Shown in pieces: positions 6,152 through 8,821 of a stretch of 8,821 bases of DNA. The stretch lies in contig RFKA01000044.1 of assembly GCA_003694385.1 (NCBI GenBank), positions 1 through 8,821 of the forward strand. The letters run 5' to 3'. This DNA is from Candidatus Woesearchaeota archaeon. Lineage in GTDB: Archaea > Nanobdellota > Nanobdellia > Woesearchaeales > UBA525. The notes beneath the pieces are model-generated. The model worked only from the letters and a program-made list of their open reading frames with translations, made no database searches and was not told the DNA's origin. A program made the position numbers and the translations under genes. How positions within the stretch are numbered: position 1 is the stretch's first letter; each line of letters begins with the position of its first letter.

Positions 6152-6424
6152 CTAGAGGATCGTGCGGATTTTCTCGATGCTGCTCGCGACCTCCTCTCCC
6201 TTCTTCGTGAGTGAGAGTACTTTGAGGCGGCCGCTCTTCTTGAACGTCACGAGATCAGCTTTCTGCATCTCGTTAAGAATCTTAACGATGTGACTGTACG
6301 TGCAGTCAACGACCTTCGCGAGGCTCGAGGCATAGTGCTCTTGTGTCGCCGTGAGGAGCGTGACGAGCATCATCGCGGGCTTCTCCCGGAAGAAGACGCC
6401 AAAGATTTTCTTGTTTTTCGCCAC
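6152..6424 (-). CDS. Winged-helix (MarR/ArsR-like) transcriptional regulator, 90 aa
   Basis: This is a single-domain archaeal winged-helix protein. The order is: helix from FFREKPAMMLVTLLTA (11-26); helix-turn-helix in YASSLAKVVDCTYSHIVKIL (31-50), with recognition helix about TYSHIVKILNEMQKADLV; a wing at FKKSGRLKVLSLTKKG (61-76); and a closing helix EEVASSIEKIRTIL. The pattern H-h-x-x-h-L-x-x-h-x-x-x-x-L-h, then GR-x-K-h-x-x-L-T-x-x-G, is typical of archaeal MarR-like repressors. The start is GTG at 6424, because the preceding in-frame codon is TGA. A G-rich Shine-Dalgarno (GGGGGGT on the minus strand, about 6431-6437) sits at a suitable distance. It has its own promoter containing several TAGGTT-type sites and is probably autoregulated. 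It converges on the RimK-like gene. No effector-binding domain or metal-ligand cluster is seen, so the signal is unknown. Confidence 0.88.
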   Translation of the reverse strand: MAKNKKIFGVFFREKPAMMLVTLLTATQEHYASSLAKVVDCTYSHIVKILNEMQKADLVTFKKSGRLKVLSLTKKGEEVASSIEKIRTIL

Positions 6425-6434
6425 TCATACCCCC

Positions 6435-6507
6435 CAATAGGTTTTCTAACCTACAGCTCCCACCAAATAGGTTGGAGTGTAGCTTTTTGGACAAATAGTT
6501 TCTATTT
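6435..6507. promoter_or_regulatory. Operator cluster upstream of the winged-helix regulator
   Basis: Three related sites read on the plus strand: CAATAGGTTTTC (6435-6446), CAAATAGGTTGG (6464-6475) and CAAATAGTTTCT (6492-6503). Their TAG cores are spaced 30 and 28 bp apart, about three helical turns. The first belongs to an exact palindrome TAGGTT-N4-AACCTA (6438-6453). The third belongs to AAATAG-N3-CTATTT (6493-6507), which overlaps the regulator's TATA box. An inverted related copy, CAATAGTTTTA, is on the minus strand at 6571-6581. The layout suggests cooperative binding by the adjacent repressor; that role is inferred. Confidence 0.55.
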
Positions 6508-6513
6508 AAATAT
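6502..6513 (-). promoter_or_regulatory. TATA box of the winged-helix regulator
   Basis: The minus strand reads ATATTTAAATAG. Transcription would start near 6482, leaving a leader of about 58 nt that contains the operator-like sites and a G-rich Shine-Dalgarno before the GTG at 6424. A second AT-rich box on this strand (TTTTATATAC, 6567-6576) is a possible alternative upstream promoter. Confidence 0.45.
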
Positions 6514-6609
6514 TTCGGATATGCTTTTTCCAGCCACCTATCCAACACGACAAAGAGAAATGCCCGTATATAAAACTATTGCTTGTCGACGAGAACGTGC
6601 CAAGATTCT

Positions 6610-7311
6610 TTAATCGTTGACCGTGAAGTAAACGCGCCGGTTCATCTTCCCCTTGTTCTCGGCCTTGAGGAACGAGAGCGTGCCAATTTCCCCCGTGTTC
6701 GCGACGTGGGTTCCCCCACAAGCCTGCGTATCAAATCCTTCAATAACGACGAGACGGATATCCTCAACACCAGGAGGAAGCCCTTTCGCGAGCTGCGCCA
6801 CGCCCGGCATCCGCTCCGCCTCTGCACGAGGAACGATGCGTGTCGTCACGGGGAGCTTGCGTGCGATGACGGTGTTCGCCTCTTCGATGAGCGAGCGCAG
6901 CAAGTCGACATCGTAGTGTTCAGTGTTATAGTCGATGCGCACCTTCTCAGTCGAGAGCTGATTCCCCGTTATTTTCGCACCAGTCTTTTTAATCATGAGC
7001 GCACTCACGATGTGCGCGGCCGTATGGCTGCGCATGAGTTTCCGTCGGCGCGCAGCCTGAATGGAGCAGTGGACGGTATCGCCGACGGCGAGCCCCGCTC
7101 GGTCAACTTCATGGCTGACCGTGCCAGCGACTTTCTTCACGAAGGTGACGTGGAACTCGTCGTTGCCGCGCCGGATGACGCCCTCGTCGTGAGGCTGCCC
7201 GCCTCCGACCGGGTAGAAGTACGTTTCTGCGAGTTCAACGAACCGCCCATCAGTTACGCCCGTCACCGTCGTCGTGAACTCCAGTGTTTGAGAATCGTGT
7301 AAGTGTTGCAT
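6610..7311 (-). CDS. alaX: Alanyl-tRNA editing protein AlaX (AlaX-M type), 233 aa
   Basis: AlaX hydrolyses mischarged Ser- or Gly-tRNA-Ala in trans, as the free-standing relative of the AlaRS editing domain. Zinc-site motifs are intact: HTAAH (96-100) and CGGTH (198-202). The N-terminal domain carries the glycine motif YPVGGGQPHDEG (33-44), seen in AlaRS and in medium-length AlaX proteins but absent from short AlaX. Length 233 aa fits the medium class and excludes the long form with a C-Ala domain. The ATG at 7311 is chosen because MQHLHDSQTLEF begins the family alignment and a TATA box lies about 25 bp upstream; the longer frame to 7536 is antisense-like noise inside the amidotransferase gene. 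No Shine-Dalgarno is seen, so a leaderless mRNA is likely, with possible readthrough from the amidotransferase gene 25 bp upstream. Confidence 0.94.
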   Translation of the reverse strand: MQHLHDSQTLEFTTTVTGVTDGRFVELAETYFYPVGGGQPHDEGVIRRGNDEFHVTFVKKVAGTVSHEVDRAGLAVGDTVHCSIQAARRRKLMRSHTAAHIVSALMIKKTGAKITGNQLSTEKVRIDYNTEHYDVDLLRSLIEEANTVIARKLPVTTRIVPRAEAERMPGVAQLAKGLPPGVEDIRLVVIEGFDTQACGGTHVANTGEIGTLSFLKAENKGKMNRRVYFTVND

Positions 7312-7330
7312 GGCGGAAAGCAACGAGGAG

Positions 7331-7340
7331 ATATTTTTAT
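7331..7340 (-). promoter_or_regulatory. TATA box of alaX
   Basis: The minus strand reads ATAAAAATAT, centred 24-25 bp before the alaX ATG at 7311. It covers the stop codon of the upstream amidotransferase gene (7337-7339), so coding end and promoter share bases. Confidence 0.55.
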
Positions 7341-7879
7341 TGTTTCTGTACGCGTGCGCAGAAAGCGGTGAGGAGTTCGTGCCGCCGCACCTCAGGATGG
7401 AAGAGGACGCCATAGAGTGGGCGGTGCCTGTGCGCAACTGCTTGGGGGACGCCCCCTGTTGTGTGCACGCGAAAAGAGTTGAGTTTTGTAAAGTCAATGT
7501 AGCTCGTGTGCAAGGAGAATACGTCAGTGGGGCCATTGAGGCCGAGGAAGTCTGTAAAGGATACAGTCTGCAGCCCTATCTCGACAGCGTTGTTGAGCGT
7601 GCCGCCATGCGCGAGGCCGATGAGGTGCATACCTGCGCAGATGCCGAGCACGGGGACGGTGATCGTGGTGAGCCACGAGCAGTCCGTGCGCAGGAAGTCA
7701 TTGTCCTTCAGGCTCGTCCCGCAGATGACAATGCCCTCTGCCGAGGCGAGGTCATCCGCCGAAACTGCAGTCACGTGGCGCACAGTAGTTACGTGGCCCG
7801 CGCCACGCACGATGCGCTCGACGGGTGTGACGAACTCGAGCTCGTGCAGTGCCTCAGCACAAGTACTAATGAGGAGCAT
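7337..7879 (-). CDS. Class I glutamine amidotransferase (GATase1), 180 aa
   Basis: Class I amidotransferases release ammonia from glutamine through a Cys-His-Glu triad and pass it to a partner synthase. The triad is visible: nucleophile elbow VLGICAGMHLIG (77-88) with Cys81, and LFHPEV (159-164) with His161 and Glu163. Near the N-terminus are LHELEFVTPVERIV (11-24) and IVICGTSLKDNDFL (50-63). The latter stands where GMP-synthase glutaminases usually have an SGGP-type motif, so it does not look like a standard GuaA subunit. There is no synthase domain. The start is fixed by a strong Shine-Dalgarno (GGAGGTG on the minus strand, 7884-7890) 4 nt before the ATG at 7879. The gene overlaps the end of dph6 by 14 bp, so the proteins are probably made together. 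The partner is inferred to be Dph6; a free GuaA-like or PdxT-like role is less likely. Confidence 0.85.
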   Translation of the reverse strand: MLLISTCAEALHELEFVTPVERIVRGAGHVTTVRHVTAVSADDLASAEGIVICGTSLKDNDFLRTDCSWLTTITVPVLGICAGMHLIGLAHGGTLNNAVEIGLQTVSFTDFLGLNGPTDVFSLHTSYIDFTKLNSFRVHTTGGVPQAVAHRHRPLYGVLFHPEVRRHELLTAFCARVQKQ

Positions 7880-8528
7880 TGCGCACCTCCAGGCGGAAAC
7901 TGTTGCCTGCGCCACGCACGACGGTCTCGCCGAGAACAAGTGGCTTGCTGAAGAGGGGACAGTTAATAACGAGCGTCTCGAACTCTCCCCCTTCACCCGC
8001 GGGATTAATGTGGTGTTGCTCCTGCAGCAACCGCACGTCCTTGATGAACGCCTCGTCAATGCGTCGTCCGACCCAGTGCTTATCGAGTGGGTACGCGGCG
8101 ACGGCGCTCACGATGACCTCAAAGCCCTCATTGATGAGTTCGTCGAGGAGCTCGAGTTGGTCTTTCTGCCAGAGCGGGTTGAAGACGTGCAAGCCGAGCT
8201 CGTGGCAGACTCGCTGAATGCGCGTCGCTTGGTAGACGCTCCCCACCGCGCCGGTGACGATGCCATCAACTTCGGCTTGGGCGAGGGCCTTCTGTAAATC
8301 CTGGATTTCTCTTTCCTCTTCGCCTCTTGTCGCCACCTGCAGGTGCGGGAGGCGCATGAGCGCGGCTTGCGCCGCTGTTACTGCTATTGTTGGCGTGTGG
8401 AACATGAAGCTGTCAGGGTTCTCGGAGACGAGCGTGATGAGGCAGGCGAGCTCGTGGCCGTGTTGTTGCGCCAAGTACGCCGCATATGTACTGTCTTTTC
8501 CTCCTGAGAAGAGTACGCCGAGCCGCAT
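7866..8528 (-). CDS. dph6: Diphthine-ammonia ligase Dph6 (PP-loop ATP pyrophosphatase), 220 aa
   Basis: Dph6 carries out the last step of diphthamide synthesis, the ATP-dependent amidation of diphthine on the translocation factor aEF2/eEF2. The PP-loop is at the N-terminus: LFSGGKDST (6-14). Family motifs follow: VTGAVGSVYQATRIQRVC (91-108), FNPLWQKDQ (116-124), and the hallmark GEGGEFETLV (178-187). At 220 aa it matches the archaeal single-domain form and lacks the RidA-like extensions of the yeast enzyme. The ATG at 8528 is chosen because MRLGVLFSGGKDS is the usual beginning and a TATA box lies about 29 bp upstream; an upstream in-frame GTG at 8585 would fall before the predicted transcript start. 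It overlaps the amidotransferase gene by 14 bp and heads that unit. Its promoter contains a perfect 17-bp duplication shared with the divergent tag promoter region. Confidence 0.94.
   Translation of the reverse strand: MRLGVLFSGGKDSTYAAYLAQQHGHELACLITLVSENPDSFMFHTPTIAVTAAQAALMRLPHLQVATRGEEEREIQDLQKALAQAEVDGIVTGAVGSVYQATRIQRVCHELGLHVFNPLWQKDQLELLDELINEGFEVIVSAVAAYPLDKHWVGRRIDEAFIKDVRLLQEQHHINPAGEGGEFETLVINCPLFSKPLVLGETVVRGAGNSFRLEVRNAPH
7884..7890 (-). promoter_or_regulatory. Strong Shine-Dalgarno of the amidotransferase gene, inside dph6
   Basis: The minus strand reads GGAGGTG, followed by CGCA and the ATG at 7879. It is embedded in the last codons of dph6 and decides the amidotransferase start. 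It contrasts with the leaderless first genes of the surrounding units. Confidence 0.7.
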
Positions 8529-8552
8529 AGAGAAGAGGGGGCTTCCGGGTAT

Positions 8553-8561
8553 TGATAAAAC
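8553..8561 (-). promoter_or_regulatory. TATA box of dph6
   Basis: The minus strand reads GTTTTATCA, centred about 29 bp before the ATG at 8528, giving a leader of only a few bases. A second identical box is carried by the neighbouring repeat copy (8571-8578), which would give a leader of about 20 nt. Confidence 0.45.
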
Positions 8562-8587
8562 TACCCACTCGATAAAACTACCCACTC
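8554..8587. repeat. Perfect 17-bp tandem duplication in the dph6/tag divergent promoter
   Basis: GATAAAACTACCCACTC occurs at 8554-8570 and again immediately at 8571-8587 with no mismatch. Each copy includes a TATA-like GATAAAAC on the plus strand (TTTTATC on the dph6 strand). Confidence 0.95.
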
Positions 8588-8604
8588 GTCACAATTACAA
8601 AAGA

Positions 8605-8613
8605 CTATTAAAC
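8605..8613 (+). promoter_or_regulatory. TATA box of tag
   Basis: CTATTAAAC is centred about 26 bp before the ATG at 8635, again fitting a leaderless transcript. A GGTGA motif (8621-8625) also lies about 9 nt before the ATG and could act as a Shine-Dalgarno if transcription began further upstream. Confidence 0.5.
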
Positions 8614-8634
8614 GAAGAGCGGTGACGCCAGCTC

Positions 8635-8821
8635 ATGAAGCGCTGCTCATGGGTGCCGCTGCACAACCCCTTGTACATCCAGTACCACGATGAGGAATGG
8701 GGTGTGCCCGTGCACGATGATAGGAAGTTGTTCGCAATGCTCATTCTTGAGGGGGCGCAGGCTGGCTTGAGCTGGGCGACGATTCTCAAGAAGCGAGCGC
8801 ATTACCAGAAGGTGTTCGCCG
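8635..8821 (+). CDS. tag: DNA-3-methyladenine glycosylase I (Tag), N-terminal 62 codons (cut by window end)
   Basis: Tag removes 3-methyladenine from alkylated DNA, starting base-excision repair. The visible 62 codons match the family closely: MKRCSWVPLHNPLYIQYHDE (1-20), then EWGVPVHDDRKLF (21-33) and LEGAQAGLSWATILKKRAHY (38-57). Cys4 and His18 correspond to the N-terminal zinc ligands of E. coli Tag (Cys4, His17), and Glu39 to its conserved base-recognition glutamate (Glu38). The remaining two thirds, including the C-terminal zinc ligands, lie outside the window. The ATG start follows from family homology and from the TATA box 26 bp upstream. It is divergent from dph6. Tag is mainly a bacterial family, so an ancient transfer into this archaeon is plausible, but base composition here does not stand out. 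Confidence 0.93.
   Translation, partial: MKRCSWVPLHNPLYIQYHDEEWGVPVHDDRKLFAMLILEGAQAGLSWATILKKRAHYQKVFA

Noticed and set aside
6306..6548. An 80-codon minus-strand frame starting at GTG 6548, about 24 bp after a possible TATA box (6567-6576).
   Set aside because: It runs through the operator region and out of frame into the winged-helix gene with no recognisable domain. A leaderless small gene cannot be excluded, but support is weak.
6566..6577. TATATAAAA on the plus strand as a promoter for RNA antisense to alaX.
   Set aside because: No purine-rich BRE precedes it on that strand and no gene follows; the open frame at 6583-7302 is a shadow of alaX.
6583..7302. A 239-codon plus-strand frame.
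   Set aside because: It is antisense to alaX, starts at TTG and has no domain signature.
7310..8297. Two long overlapping plus-strand frames (7310-7951 and 7506-8297).
   Set aside because: Both are antisense to the amidotransferase and dph6 and show no recognisable motifs.

Overview
The window looks like a compact archaeal chromosome segment of moderate-to-high GC. The archaeal signs are a Pth2-type peptidyl-tRNA hydrolase, a stand-alone AlaX editing protein, a diphthamide synthetase (Dph6), an archaeal winged-helix regulator, and AT-rich TATA boxes placed about 24-29 bp before the start codons of seven transcription units. In these seven units the predicted transcript begins at, or within about 3 nt of, the start codon (leaderless). 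Two of the downstream genes in multi-gene units instead carry clear Shine-Dalgarno motifs. The lineage cannot be assigned; an uncultivated archaeon is likely.

Layout. Positions 1-721 (minus) hold the N-terminal 240 codons of an unrecognised protein that runs off the left edge. Positions 753-1952 (minus) encode a DEAD-box RNA helicase with a basic tail and a long, structured 5' leader. Divergent from it is a plus-strand pair, pth2 and a GNAT acetyltransferase (2155-2915), overlapping by ATGA. A 206-bp gap with a 12-bp tandem repeat leads to class II lysyl-tRNA synthetase (3122-4591). Next is a two-gene plus-strand operon (4652-6086): a small retropepsin-like protease and a RimK-type ATP-grasp ligase whose C-terminus resembles an AbrB swapped hairpin. 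Convergent to it is a winged-helix regulator (6152-6424, minus) with a promoter region full of TAGGTT-type half-sites. Minus-strand alaX, a class I glutamine amidotransferase and dph6 follow (6610-8528). The last two overlap by 14 bp, while alaX appears to have its own promoter lying on the amidotransferase stop codon. At the right edge, tag (3-methyladenine DNA glycosylase I) starts on the plus strand and is cut by the window end. The dph6/tag divergent promoter carries a perfect 17-bp tandem duplication.

The common theme is translation and its quality control: tRNA charging (LysRS), tRNA editing (AlaX), peptidyl-tRNA recycling (Pth2), eEF2/aEF2 modification (Dph6) and RNA remodelling (helicase). 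The two most interesting units are the RimB-like/RimK-like pair, because archaea lack the bacterial S6 target of RimK, and the amidotransferase-Dph6 pair, which suggests glutamine-derived ammonia for diphthamide synthesis. No rRNA, tRNA, CRISPR array or insertion sequence was found. No stretch longer than 300 bp lacks a gene.
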